A stretch of 64,000 nt of DNA from Azolla pinnata. Taxonomy: Eukaryota; Streptophyta; Polypodiopsida; Salviniales; Salviniaceae. The notes beneath the pieces are model-generated. The model ran no database searches. It was not told the DNA's origin and was given only the letters and a program-made list of their open reading frames with translations. The translations under genes were made by a program, and so were the position numbers. Positions 36,108-48,510 of the stretch are shown piece after piece; position 1 is the stretch's first letter, and each line of letters starts with the position of its first letter. The stretch lies in assembly GCA_037176905.1 (NCBI GenBank), contig JBBBWG010026591.1:1-64000 (forward strand), in the 5' to 3' direction.

Positions 36108-36162
36108 TTAAACCCTACACCCTAAACCCTAACCCTAACCCTAGCCCTAATCCTAAATCTTA
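36108..36162. repeat. Second interstitial telomere-like tract
   Basis: AAACCCTACACCCTAAACCC followed by CTAACCCTAACCCTAGCCCTAATCC: about seven CCCTAAA/CCCTAA-type units, degenerating outward. It lies ~2 kb from the tract behind the FUSC gene. Confidence 0.88.
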
Positions 36163-36354
36163 GACCCATTGGGCTTGGCCAAAATCTGAAATTGTTGCTA
36201 AATATCTTGAGGGGCTCCAACTTTAGAAGGCTGTTGGGGAAGGAGCTAGACAGCCACTTATTATAAACAATGAAAGAGAAAAGGTCCTCGAGCTAGGAAA
36301 TCGTTGATGAAAGCTCTCCCACAAATCTATTCATTCCTTTACGTTACAAATTTA

Positions 36355-39300
36355 GAGATTTTTATAATGCTTTTAAAAATGATAAAAACCTTTAAGGATA
36401 CGAAATAAAATCCTTAAAATCTTTAAAATCATCAACTATTTATACATATAGTTATAATTAGTTAAAAGTGTTATAGAATGATAATCTTTAAATTTGGTTC
36501 AAAGTTCATAAAATTAAAAATGACAAATTTTTAATATGAGAACTAATATTTATTAAAACACACTCATGAATTAGTTATTAAAAAAAATTACATATATTTA
36601 TGATGTATCGAATAGGCTTTAATATCAAATATATTAACACTAAAACTTTGTTTACAAATTAAACATCAAAAATACTTCAAATCTATTATCAAAAATATAG
36701 AATAGCATTAATTACATATGTATATAAAATTTGGGGCAAAAGTTTGAGGTTATTTTTATTTTTTACCATCTCAAAATATAAATACCTTTAAGCATACATA
36801 TGATATTTTATAAAGGATTATTATTAATGTAAAACGTGTTTTCTAATAATTAAGGTTGGCTGGTTATAAAGATATAATATCTTAATGTTTTGGGGTAAAA
36901 TAACGCCAAGGATTAGGCCTATAGTGAAAGAAGTTTGGGTAATGTTAAAGGTGTTTGAGCATGTATAGGCCACCAAAGATACTTGGTATAGAATTTTACA
37001 AGCTATAAAAAGTCAACCATAGCTAGATGAGGCCCATGAGGTTGTTGAGTTGCTCTAACAAAGGTTGCAAAGGGAAATGATTATAAGCTAATGATAGTCA
37101 CTTGAGGTTAGTAAGGTTAAACTTCAATGAGATTAAGGAGTTGGAAATATTTTACACCAAATTTAGATTCACGAGCTTTGTTAAGCGTCTTGAAGATTGT
37201 GGATGAGAGCTTAAGAAATTGTTAGAGGAGTCAAAGTATTGAAGCTCTTGGAGACAATGGATAGAATTGGGAATATAATTTTCCCAATTAGGTGATTCAA
37301 GAACAAATCTAAGTGCTTGAGTTTCTTAAAGCTGAGGAGTGTTAGAGGGCAAGGTTGGTATAAGTTGTGGTAGTGTTATAGATGAAATGCCGAAAGGTTT
37401 GGAAGTTTACAAAGTACCACAAAAGGCATGTCCTCTAACATGACTTGTTAAACTAAATAATAACATCTCTATCAGTCTTAGTATCGAGACCACCACAAAT
37501 CATTTCCTCCAAACTAAGATAGTATTAGGAAGAGGTATTGTTAAAGTTAGGTATAATTCAATTTTAAAGACCATTCCTTTTTACATGTTCTCACCTCAAC
37601 AACATCTCGGAACATAATTATAATAATAACCACCGTTTTAAATACAATGATAGTCATAATATTGAGAATAAGGGACTTACGATAAAAGAGCAAGGTCGGT
37701 GGCTATTGTCACAATATAATGATATAAGAGATACGATTGATGAGAATTGAACTTACAACCTTAAAATAGAAAAATATAATATTTAACCATCTTGATATAA
37801 ATATATTTTATATTATGCTTAGTTTAGTTATAGATTTTACTTACATACCACTAGAAAGTCCTAGAAAATTCTAGGAGGGTTTCAAATATTCTTTACGCTC
37901 ATCGTTGTTCATATTCCCGGTGAGGGCCACACATGTATGTTTGTGTTCCAATTCTTGATCAGGGCCACACATTGCTCAGTCATCAATGTACTTCTATTCA
38001 CCCCTACTTTCGAAATGATTGTCGTAAAGGAGAGGATAATGTCACAATACAATGACATAAGATATATAATTAATGAGAATTTAACTTTTAACCTTACGAT
38101 AGAAAGACATCATGCTTAACTATCTTGATATAAACACACAATTGAGTATAACATTGCACTTGATTTATACATACATTTTACTCACATACCACTAAAAAGT
38201 TCTAGAAAGTTCCAAAAGGGTTTGAAATTTTTTTAAAGAATTTACTATTCAATGCAGGTCAACTCACAATATAAATACTTGTAATCTCCTTGATCCCAAT
38301 CAAGGGATTTAATGCCAATCATTGACATATCAATTGAGTATTCTCATTCCATACTATCTCGTCTCTTTAATCTTCATGTTTCTCTTCATTCTCTCATATC
38401 ATTCCCAGCTTTTAAAGTTCCTTGCCTCGTCACTTCCAGTTCTAAGTTCCTAGGCTCGTTACTCATAGACCCGTCCTTCGTGTTCCATTGTAGTCCTTGG
38501 TTGGTTTGTTCGTGATAGCTGCTTCTATTTATAAGTTATATATATAATTTATTTATTTTGTCGAATCTAACCTAAAAGTCTTAATTTTAAAAGCCAAGGA
38601 AGCACATAAAAATTTTAAGGATAGTTTATATTAAAAAGTCAACATGTGAAGCTAACAATCTTGACTTAAAATAACTAAATTTTAAACTAGAATTAATAGC
38701 AATATACTTGTAATTTATCATTGACTTTTTCTTTAGTTCTTTTCGATCACGATTGTTAGCTCCATAAGTTGACTTCTAAATGTAAATTATCCTAAGAATT
38801 TACAAGTGTTTTTTTTTCTTTTAAAATTAAGATTATTAGGTTAGATTTGACAAATGTTTTATTATATATTACTAGTCTATAAATAGAGCGGGCCTCCACC
38901 CTCTCTTCAATCATACCCTTAGTTCTCAATATAATTATGACTATTACTGTGTTTAATATGGTGGTCATTATGATCATGTTTTTTATCATCCTTGCCATAA
39001 AGTCCACCTTTAAAAGTTTTTCATCACTTCCATTATTAGGAGTTGGGACAAGACTTTGGCTTGCCTTTAAAGATGCTATTGAGGTGGGAATGAAGAAGAT
39101 TAAATAACTATATATCAAAATTTTAGTTGTACTTAACTTGAACATGACCTCTCAATACTGTTATAATAGGGAGAGAGTGATTTTGGCAGCACGAACACCA
39201 AAGCTAATAACTATCATGTAATTACACTCGACGTATTGTATTGTTATCTAGTCTAATGGATAAGAAGAGTTGTCATCTATTCCACTTTATAGGTTTTTAA

Positions 39301-39860
39301 ACCTTTTGGCACTTCACGCACACTACATCGACTTCTATGGCCACTTCCCTCTAACATTTCTCAACTATAACAAATTTCAAGCACTTAGATTTGTTTTCAA
39401 ATTTCCTAGTTAGGAAACTTCAAAACTCTATCCATCTTTTCTTGGAAATTCGATCTTTGGACCTCTTATCTAATATGCGGTCTACGCATGTCTATTAATG
39501 AAAATGTCTAACTCCTTATAAACATACGAGGTTCCTAATCTTTGTAAAGATAAACACCTGAAGTTGTTTCAATTATTTCCAAAGGTAGTTGTGTATGCAA
39601 AAATCTATACATTTATATACATATTTGAATATTTTTATAATGTTTTTAAGAGCAAATAAAAAAGCTTTAAGAACATGCAATAAAATCCTCATCTATTTAT
39701 GTATCTAGCCATAACTAGTTAAAAGTATCATAAAATGATAATCTTCAAATTCGGTGTCAAAAATAATAAAATTATACATGACATATTTATTATATGAGAA
39801 ATAAGTTGAATGCACTCATCAATCACACTCATTTATTATATTCAACAATGGCACTAGCAT
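36355..39860. mobile_element. AT-rich nested repeat block: fossil element with direct terminal-like repeats and inverted arms
   Basis: Two ~240-bp segments in direct orientation (about 36355-36600 and 39620-39860, both with TATAATG, AATAAAATCCT and TTAAAAGT-TAATCTT) flank ~3 kb. Inside, 37130-37680 matches the reverse complement of 38930-39560, and 38580-38665 matches the reverse complement of 38740-38830. The left arm holds an ~800-bp insertion (about 37700-38510) that the right arm lacks. The insertion carries a ~185-bp direct repeat beginning TGTCACAATA near 37711 and 38043. I read this as nested, decayed retroelement-like DNA. It is broken, with no intact frame, and looks old. The family cannot be assigned. 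Confidence 0.55.
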
Positions 39861-40978
39861 TCATATGCATACATTAAAAAAAAGACATTAAGTTATAACC
39901 AACATTTAGGCACACTGTCACATTAGAAATGGTGATTGTTCATGAGAATTGATCTATAGAAGAACTCAATGCCATAATTTATGATAATTGTTATCACTCT
40001 AGAGATATTATGTCTCAATAAGAAACAATGTGGAATTGTATACTGCTCAGATGGTTATACCCTCCCTTAATGACTTACTAAATGATTAATTCACCGTGGT
40101 TAAACCATATGCATGTTATTTGTTATAGTTAATACCATATCTTTTTTAAATAATAACTCAACTTTGAAATTCACTTATAACATCCGGATGCTGATGTCAT
40201 TTTTTATATCTTCTAAACTAGTTTTTTTTTAAATTTTTTCATTAAATTAACCAAATACCTTTTGAAAGCTTGAGAATTCGTCCTCGAGTTTGAGCGGGCA
40301 AAGGGGTATGAGAAATTTGGAGATTCAATCCAGTAAAGCTACATATCAAAGCTCGAGTATTCTAAATTGAATCCAAACATCTATGAACGCCTTTGTGCGC
40401 AAATCCAGAATCGAGAACGGAAGTATGGGTGGCATTGTTGTTAGGTGTGGTTTGCGGCTATCAATCGAGCCGATAGAAGAGTCATTCATGCGAAGGCTCT
40501 GGTGCCAGCGAAAGGGGAGCCTCACGAGCCGGAAGAAATCGGCGTTTTGTTTTTTTCCAGCTTTTTATACAGCTCATCTGTGTAAGAGATTCCCACGTTG
40601 GCCCAGATTGCGTCTCTCGTTCCGGCAGGCGTGGGCGATGCAGATGCCAGGATACGAGGTTTCGGGGCGAGGCAGTGACTGATCGATCATCTGGGATCCA
40701 GCTAGCTATATGCAGTTAGGGGCATCTCGATTGCTCCGGAAGGCATCCGACGAGTGAAGGATCAGATCGATGCATGAGCAGAGAGGGATCTGCGGCCAAC
40801 CGATGAAGTTGGCGCCCGAGGAGTTAATCAGATCTGGATTCTGGAAGAGGGTTGGGTTGGTGCCCTTTCCCCCTTTTCAGAATTATTGGAGGGCATCTCT
40901 TTCAGACAACAGACGATTTTAATAAAACAGAAAGAAAGGGCAAAAGGCGGAAATTCGCAAAAGTTGTGGGTGGGAGAG
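39861..40978. other. Intergenic DNA before the glucanase gene
   Basis: AT-rich up to ~40250, then of mixed composition. A 99-codon frame (40383-40682 +) shows no motif or splice continuation, so I do not call it a gene. Confidence 0.5.
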
Positions 40979-41003
40979 AGAGAGAGAGGTCGCAGGTTCG
41001 AAT
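40979..41003 (+). promoter_or_regulatory. Polymerase III B-box-like motif upstream of GH17
   Basis: GAGGTCGCAGGTTCGAATCC contains a perfect GGTTCGAATCC B box, 255 bp before the glucanase ATG and on its strand. No complete tRNA fold surrounds it. Similar motifs lie before two other genes in the window. Confidence 0.55.
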
Positions 41004-41104
41004 CCGGGCAGAGCCCTGAAAGAAGAAAAAAGAAAGAAGGGAAAAAAAAAAGCGACAAGATTCGTTCAACCATTTCTTCGTTTTTAAAATTAGGGTTAAA
41101 AAAA

Positions 41105-41222
41105 GGTGAAGAAGAAGAAGAAGAAGAAGAAGAAGAAGAAGAAGACGAAGACGAAGAAGACGAAGGAAAAGAAGAAGAAGACGAAGAAGACGAAGAAGAA
41201 GAAGAACAGAGTAGACAGAGAA
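41105..41222 (+). repeat. GAA/GAC purine microsatellite in the presumed GH17 leader
   Basis: (GAA)n and GAAGAC units run for ~115 bp and end ~25 bp before the GH17 start codon. They give long acidic frames on the + strand and Phe/Ser frames on the - strand, which are artefacts. Confidence 0.9.
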
Positions 41223-41246
41223 GGAAGACGACGAGCTCCGTCCGCC

Positions 41247-41801
41247 ATGGCAGCTCGAGCTCCACGCCCGCCTTCCTCCTCCTCCTCCTCCTTCTGCACC
41301 TTCTTCTTCTTCGTTCTGCAGCAGCAGCTGCTGCTGCTGCTGCTTCTGGCTATGTCGGTCGCAGAGCTGGAGGTTCTCGCTGCTCCCCCCGTCGGCGTGA
41401 ACTGGGGCACGCAGGCCTCGCACCGCCTCCCCCCCCGCACCGTCGTGCAGATGCTCCAGGACAACAACTTCACCCGCGTGAAGCTCTTCGACACCGACTC
41501 CGCCACGCTGTCGGCGCTGGCGGGCCTCAGCAGCCTCGAGGTCATGGTCGCCATACCCAACCTCTACCTCAAGGACATGACGGACCTGCCCACGGCCAAG
41601 AGCTTCGTGAAGAAGAACGTGAGCCGCTACCTCTTCCAAGGCGGCGTGAACATCAAGTAGGTCTTCCCCAAACTCCTCCTTCTCCTTCCTGCTTGCTTGC
41701 TTGCTTGCTTGCTTTCTTGCGTGCTTTCTTGCTTGCTTGCTTGCTTTCTTGCGTGCTTTCTTGCTTGCTTGCTTGCTTTCTTGCGTGCTTTCTTGCTTGC
41801 T

Positions 41802-41841
<40 letters not shown>

Positions 41842-41881
41842 ACTTGCTTGCTTGCTGCTTTCTTTCTTGCTTGCTTGCTTT

Positions 41882-41912
<31 letters not shown>

Positions 41913-43249
41913 TCTGCTTGATTGCTTGCTTTCTTGCTTGATTTCTTGCTTGATTGCTTGCTTTCTTGCTTGATTTCTGCTTGATTGCTTGCTTTCTTGC
42001 TTGATTTCTGCTTGATTGCTTGCTGCTTGTGATCTTTCCCCGTTTGTTTCCCCGCATCGATCTGAGAGAGAGCTGGGTGCCAAACCCAAGGTATGTGGCA
42101 GTGGGTAACGAGCCCTTCCTCACCTCTTACAATGGGAGCTTCATCCCGCTCACATACCCTGCGCTGCAGAACGTGCAGGCGGCGCTGGATGCGGCAGGCA
42201 TCGGCTCCCAGGTCAAGGTCACCGTGCCCATGAACGCAGACGTCCTCTCCTCCTCGGGGGCGCCCTCCAGCGGGGCCTTCCGAAGCGACATAGCCTCGCA
42301 GATGAAGCAGATCGTCGACTTCCTGGCCCAGAACGGCTGCCCCTACACCATCAACATGTACCCCTTCATCAGCCTCAACAGCGATCCCTCGTTCCCGCAG
42401 AACTACGCCTTCTTCGACAGCTCCGTGGCGCAGGTCTCGGACCCGCCCTACGCTTACACCAACACCTTCGACGCGAGCTACGACACTCTCGTCGTAGCTC
42501 TGGGCAAGATCGGGCACTCCGAGATCCCCATCATCGTGGGAGAAGTCGGGTGGCCCACCGACGGAGTCTCCGCAGCGAACATTGCGAATGCGAAGCGATT
42601 CAACCAGGGCTTCCTAGACCATGTCAAGAACAACGCGGGGACTCCGCGAAGGCCCGGCTCCGAGATCCACTACTACCTCTTCGGCCTCCTCGACGAAGAT
42701 AAGAAGAGCATCGACCCCGGTGCATTCGAGCGCCATTGGGGCATCTTCGCCTTCGACGGAGCTGCCAAGTATCCTCTCACCGTGCCTGGAGCCCCCCTCA
42801 ACGCCGCTGGCAATGGCACCCTCGTCGATGCCAAACGCGTCTCCTACCTCAGCAAGCGCTGGTGCATCCTCTCCCCCACCGCGGACCTTCTCAGCCTCCA
42901 AGACCCCGTCAGCTTCGCTTGCCAGGAATCCGACTGCACCGAGCTCGGCTATGGCGCCTCCTGCTTCGGCCTCCTCGATTCCCGCGGGAATGCTTCCTAC
43001 GCCTTCAACCAGTACTACCAGATCCAGAGCCAATCCGCCGGCTCCTGCAACTTCAACGGCTTCGGCACCATCACCCAGAAAGACCCGTCCGTGGGCAGCT
43101 GCCGATTCATCGTCCAGATCAACCCCAACTCTGCTCCAACCTCGGCCAGGCTGCTACTACCACTGCCGCCCTCGCTCTTCCTCTCCCTGCTTGTCGTCAC
43201 ATCGGCCTTCCTCTTGCAGCAAGAGATGACGCTCCTGCTACCGCTGTAA
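41247..43249 (+). CDS. GPI-type glucan endo-1,3-beta-glucosidase (GH17 + X8/CBM43)
   Basis: Hydrolyses beta-1,3-glucan (callose) in the wall or at plasmodesmata. Two exons join in phase: 41247-41656 and 42091-43249, giving 522 aa. A long hydrophobic signal sequence (residues ~16-36) precedes the GH17 barrel, which opens with VGVNWGTQASH. The acid/base Glu is E144 in YVAVGNEPF and the nucleophile is E288 in IIVGEVGWPTDG, both present. RFNQGFLDHV, YYLFGLLDEDKKSIDPGAFE and RHWGIF are GH17 hallmarks. The X8 domain runs from RWCILSPTADL to SCRFIVQI with its paired Cys. A C-terminal hydrophobic tail (LLPLPPSLFLSLLVVTSAFL) fits a GPI signal. Length and order match Arabidopsis GPI-anchored relatives. 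The neighbouring genes do not inform function. Confidence 0.96.
41690..42036. repeat. CTTG/CTTT tetranucleotide array filling the GH17 intron
   Basis: Nearly the whole 434-bp intron is (GCTT)n with GTGCTTTC and CTTGATTTC variants. It yields artefactual frames of Ala/Cys/Leu on the + strand and Lys/Gln/Ala/Ser on the - strand (up to ~395 codons when read through). Confidence 0.95.
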
Positions 43250-44979
43250 CAAGCAGGAGAGGGAAGATGGAAGCAATGTCGTTGGGGATTTCGATGTGCC
43301 CATTTCTACACGAGGCTCCTACCTCCTGTATGTACTCCCCGAAAGTTACCGATTTCCAAGTCCCTTGGCTTTTCATGCCCTTCCGCTTACCGCATTGCCT
43401 GATCTAGTCTTCTTCCTCGCGAGTCGCACAGTTTGCCAGGAATCCTCTTCTTGTCAGTGGAGGGGCTGCAAAAGGCATGCGTGTAATCAGAAGCCCAAAT
43501 CAAATCTTCTCCCAATCTGTATTTTTGGAGGGTGGGTAAGAATTTTGAGGGCATTGTATTGATTGGGTTTTCTGCTCCCATGATTTTAGTTTCCAATTCT
43601 GCTTTGATCCTTTTTGGCAGCTGGACCTTAATGGAGATCCTAATCATCTCTATGCAACAAGATGCATGCACCACATACATGTATGTGTGTACATGGGGCT
43701 AGAACAACGTACTATTAACTTGATTTCTGCGGCCTACACATTTCCTTTATTTTCACCCTTTCTTTTTTTCTGTTCCTGGTTCAGCATTAGCTGGAGAAAT
43801 CTGGCAATACTATTCTGCAACGGTGGGTTGTATCTCGGGGGCACCTTTTTTCGCCTTTTCTGTTTTGTTGTTTTCTGTTTCCAAGGTGTTGTCTTTGGAA
43901 CCCTGTTGGTCTCTGCTCTTTCAAGCACCACATCGATCAGTGGTGAGTCTCGTGATCAGTCGGTGATTTATTTCCACACACCACTGTGAACGGAATTGTG
44001 TTCTAACCAGCCGATCTGGCATTGCTTGATTTAGGGTTTCGTACCCTAAGCCTTGCAGAGCTTGTTACTGAATTTGGAGTTTTGTACCCTTAGGGCCCTT
44101 GTTTTAAAAACTTCTGGCTTTGGATGCACAGGATCAGAGCTTGCATCAGAGTGATAGTAGAGGTTCGATCGATTCTCGATGTAATGGAATACGTTGCACA
44201 GAAAAGAAAAGGAATCGAACACCGTGAAGCTCTATAGTAGAAATCCTACTTTGAGATGTAACAATACACAAGATCAAGAGTGCTTTTATATTTCACCGAG
44301 CTTGAAAAGTTTGAGAACGTAATGTGTTCTCCAACTTTTGGTTATTCTACAAAAGAAAAGCAAGAGAAAGAGAGAAAGATGCATATGGCCCATGCGACAA
44401 ACAATACAATAAGTGGGTGCATTCATTCGGACTTCAATAATGGAGATATTTCAGAGGCTAAAGATTCCAAGGAAAAGAGCTCAGCATTAAAGCCTTCATG
44501 TACAGGTTCTTGCTATATGTAGAATTGGAGTGTAATCACAGTCATACTATCGAGTTCAATTCACCATGCCCACCAAATTCTCTTACATTTATACTTAAGC
44601 AATTATATATGCAACGCAATTCAGAAGTGATGGGAACTTGGTTTTTTTTAACTCAAGCCTCAACCATGTACGGCCCTTGATTTCTGTCCTCAATTTCAAA
44701 GCTTCCATAACAACAGGGTAAACAGCACAGCATCCCAGAAGAGACTTGGAAGAGTGATTGCATTAAAACACCTTCTCCTCTAGTCTATGCTAAACAGAAG
44801 TTTACCAGATAAATTGTTACTGTTCACATCATGTAGTATTTATTGCTGAACTGTATAGCCCAAATTTGAGAATGTAATATAGCTGAACTGTACACCCCAC
44901 AAATTGTATAAACCAATATACATGCCACACAAAAAATGACGTCAACCGACCGTTTCAGCAAAATATCTAGTTTGTGTAC
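43250..44979. other. Intergenic DNA between GH17 and the phosphatase gene
   Basis: Probable GH17 3' UTR followed by unremarkable sequence. Frames up to ~107 codons lack motifs. No RNA gene seen. Confidence 0.5.
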
Positions 44980-47717
44980 TTAACTCCACTTTCCTTCCAT
45001 CACATGACTGAAATGATCATACAGTTCATGGCCATCTGTGATTGGTTGTTGGCCTAGCCGATTGTTTGAAATGAAAGATTGGATGTCATTAGATAGCCGC
45101 ATGCGCTCCAGATATGGCCATAACATCTCAGACAAGAATGTATCCTTTGTGCAGCCATCAAAGGCATCGGGGAATATACAGTTCTGTGGATTATTCATGC
45201 AGGCCTTATATGGCGAGTCATCAACAAGAATGGTGTTGTGCGGACCTAGATGTGGAAAATGCTTCCAAATGAGGGTCATAGGCTTGAAATCAGCAAGAAC
45301 ATGAGCTTTGTCAGGCCTACGTAGGCTGCCATGCTGATAGCACAAGTTTTGGCCCCATATCATGAAAAACGGCAGGGTTTGGTTCGCTTGTTGCTCTATG
45401 AGAGAGCAAATGCTCTGAACATTAGAAGATCTCATAGTTGACCAGATACCCACATGGAAAACGGAGAATGCCCTCTGCAAGAAGTCGATGCATCCAGGCC
45501 TAAGCTGAATCCATTTCTTCGTCTTCTTATGAATACCAGGTAACAAAGGGTTTTTGTCCCACCTTTTGATTAGTACTCCATTCAAATCCAAAATTATGTG
45601 CAACTCCTTGGCTGGATGGAGCTGCACATCACAAGATCAGAATATTGCGATTAAAAACTAAAACGAGTCATTGAACTTGTACGCGTAATATTGCGCCATG
45701 GATGTAAGTAAAAGCAATACATTATACTACTCTCCCTTGAAATGATTACAGGGCATAATTATTATACAAATAGAAGACCTTCATGGGAGGCTCAATATAG
45801 CTGTAAATACAAAAACCTTTTTGGGTCATCTCAGTATTTTCAGGATTCCATAAGGAAAACTGAAGTACCTTGCTCACAAAACCAAGACGTGGGGATAAAT
45901 GTGGAAGCAAAGAAAGGCATTAGAAACACAAAATACTCTTTGGTCAATTTGAGTAATTTCCAATATTTTAACATCGGAAAGTTAAAAGATGGCCACATAC
46001 TTGAATAATCTTTGGGGACTTACTACCCAGCAGTGTTAAATTCAAACCTTAAGACTTGATCTCTCAACATGGACTTCACAGCTGCATTTGTAACCAAGGG
46101 CAATACTTTTCTATAATATTCACTACTTTTTGATCTCCAGATACATCATGCCACTTCAACTCTGTATCCTCTGTTGATTTACTGACATGTTTTACCTAAG
46201 GCTCATAACAAGTTCTGCCAAAGTACAAATTGTTCATGCAAAACCAACAAGATAAAAGGATTCACCAGTTCTTAGTTGTGGATTTTCTTTGATATACTAG
46301 CAGCAATAATTTCTACTTCAGAAACATGCATCTACATTAAAGATAAATGTGAATCCTGTATTTTCTCCCAAGAGCTATCTGCAATACTGTTTGAACACAA
46401 AAGGATAACATCTAGCTTTTAACATATTTACCATTTGAAAGTTCTTCCAAAGACAACATGACTAGAAGTTATTCAGAATTACTTACTTGAATAAGAAGGA
46501 AAATATAATTGTTACTCGATGATCATCTGGCAGTGGCAGGCATGGGCAAGCAACGACAACGTCTAATCTAAGAGCTAAGGTTGGGAATAGTAAAATGATC
46601 ATGTGATGGACGCCAGCCACTAAGAAGTAATTAGCTCTCGCTGAAAACACGACTCCATAGCTCATTCATTTCTTCATGTATCTTAACAAGATGAACTCAC
46701 TCTCCAATTCATGTTTTCCTGGACCTTTTAACATTCATCCATTCACCTATCCGCTTCATTCACATTTATACACCCATCTTTTCACTTCATTCACATCTTT
46801 CATCAGTACACAATCATGTCATCAAACTGACATATTGACAAGTGTGTATTCATCACGATCTTCAGCTTTTGGGCCCTCGATAACGCCCATGAGGCAAAAC
46901 GACATTCACAAGATTCTCTAACCAATCCATACTTGTGAGAGCATAAGGTGATCATCAGAACCAAACGATGAAAATAGGCAAACTCCTAAACATGGACGAA
47001 ATCAATAAAAGCATAAAACAGTGTGGGTACTGAGACAAGTGAATACCTTAGTTGTCTGTATTGGATCCACATGATCATACTTGTCTATCTGCAGATCCTC
47101 CGTGGAAGAGTCGACTTTGCTGTCCAGTTTGCCAAGCAAAACGGTGGTATTCTGCAGAGAGCTTAAGCCACTGTATGTAGAAGCTTGAGCTATCGGTTTC
47201 GTGTCTTCTTCATCAACAAGCTTTTCTCTTGCATCATTTCCTTGAACTGCGGATCTGGCACATCTGTCACTGTTCCTGGCGCACACATCAAGATGCGGAT
47301 GCAGCCTCTCTGCAAGAAATTGCTTTCTTCGATCATCATCTTGCTTCCGTTCCAATGGAACAAGGGCGGACTCGTGGCAGCTTTCATCCGATCCATCCAT
47401 TTGGTTCTGCAAGATCCTAGGTTCTTCCTGTCTACTCTTACTCCGATTCCGAGAATTCATATTCACTTGAGGATCGAAACATTCTGGTGAGGGATTCCGT
47501 TGAAACCCGGCTCCTGCGCGAGGCTTTGCTTCATCCTCGACATGAAGCTCCTGCAAGATACGTGAGGATGGGATCAGAGAGGTGCAAAAGAGAGGGAGTG
47601 CAAAATGGAGATCCAAGAGGAAGAAGAAGAAGAAAGGCTTACTCGTGTCTGCGTGCGTTGAGAAAAGAGAGATCGGAGGAGGCGGCGAGAAGCGGCAACA
47701 CGAGTGGCCACGGCCAT
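44980..47717 (-). CDS. HAD-superfamily NLI/FCP1-type phosphatase-like protein with possible organelle presequence
   Basis: NLI-interacting-factor (FCP1-homology) phosphatase-like protein. Three exons on the - strand join in phase 0: 47717-47643, 47550-47047 and 45621-44980, giving 406 aa. The Arg-rich start MAVATRVAASRRLLRSLFSQ resembles a mitochondrial presequence. Residues 26-193 are polar and probably disordered. The catalytic domain begins at ~200. Motif I is ILDLNGVL: the nucleophile D205 is present, but the usual second Asp is Asn (N207), a form I recall in a plant subgroup. Motif II is GIWSTM (252-256) and motif IV is ILVDDSPYKA (D327, D328). The Asn would be expected to alter or reduce phosphatase chemistry. 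Frames starting at TTG (47768) lack an ATG, hence this start. Intron 2 is 1.4 kb. Confidence 0.85.
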
Positions 47718-47764
47718 GGCCAAGGCAGCAGCAAACAGCACTTCACGCTCCCGTGTTGAGCTCC

Positions 47765-47852
47765 ACAATTCCCTGTTTTCTACATTCGCCCACCATCAAC
47801 ACATTTTGAGGGTTTAGGGTTTAAGCTTTAGGGTTAGGGTTAAGGTTTAAGG
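47765..47852 (-). promoter_or_regulatory. Telo-box-rich leader of the phosphatase gene with short uORFs
   Basis: On the gene's strand, AACCCTAACCCTAAAG and AAACCCTAAACCCTC stand 85-130 bp before the ATG. Telo-boxes of this kind are a known plant promoter element. If the leader is transcribed from here, it also contains ATG-TGT-TGA (47804-47796) and further short frames before the main start. Confidence 0.55.
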
Positions 47853-48510
47853 GGTTTGGATCGATCTTCATCGGCTTTTCAAGAGGCAAGTTCCAGTAAA
47901 CAGATTGTGTTCTCAAATCTCGAATCGGGAAGCATATCATTCAGTCTTTATATTTACAGAATGGAGTGCAATGTTGTGCAAGCCAAGCCAGATCGTCGAT
48001 GGGAAAGGAAGTACTCAATGGAGCTTGTTCAACACAAGTTCGATAATAACAAGATAGTTTGCACCCCGAAATCGTTCCAAACATGATTCAGAAAATGTAT
48101 CTTTTCTCGCAATGGTAAATCCTTCGGTAGTGTTACAATAGTGATATGCAGAGAGAGCTTTGAACCTTTTAACTCCACCAAACTCAAACCCCATTTCATT
48201 CCAAACATGACTTGGAAAATGTCACATAGATCAGCCATGCCCTAAATACCTTACACAGCATATAATCCATGCAAAAAAAAAAAACTCTTATCTTTTGAAC
48301 CAGCTCAACCGACCTCACTTTAGCTAGAAAATATCACAAGCACGTTATTTTATTTGTGCCAAAAACAACTCTCATAAAGACTTGCATGCTGCCAATCAGA
48401 TGTGTTCCACAATATGTGGTATTCTGTGTGATTGTTCCAAGCACCACCACGATTCTCCAAAATTGATGTGCAAGTTGCACCAAATAATAGGACTCTTTAA
48501 GACCGTTGTT
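47853..48510. other. Short intergenic stretch, probable AspRS 3' UTR
   Basis: A phrase like TTCCAAACATGAYTYRGAAAATGT appears twice, about 48075 and 48199. No gene is supported. The right part is probably the 3' UTR of the downstream - strand gene. Confidence 0.5.

Noticed and set aside
40990-41003. tRNA gene at the B-box-like motifs (also 34764, 52196, 60241)
   Set aside because: Only the T-arm-like segment is present. No A box, anticodon arm or acceptor stem can be folded.
40886-42123. Glu-rich, Lys/Gln-rich and Ala/Cys/Leu-rich frames around the GH17 gene
   Set aside because: Arise from the (GAA)n leader and the (GCTT)n intron, not from coding sequence.
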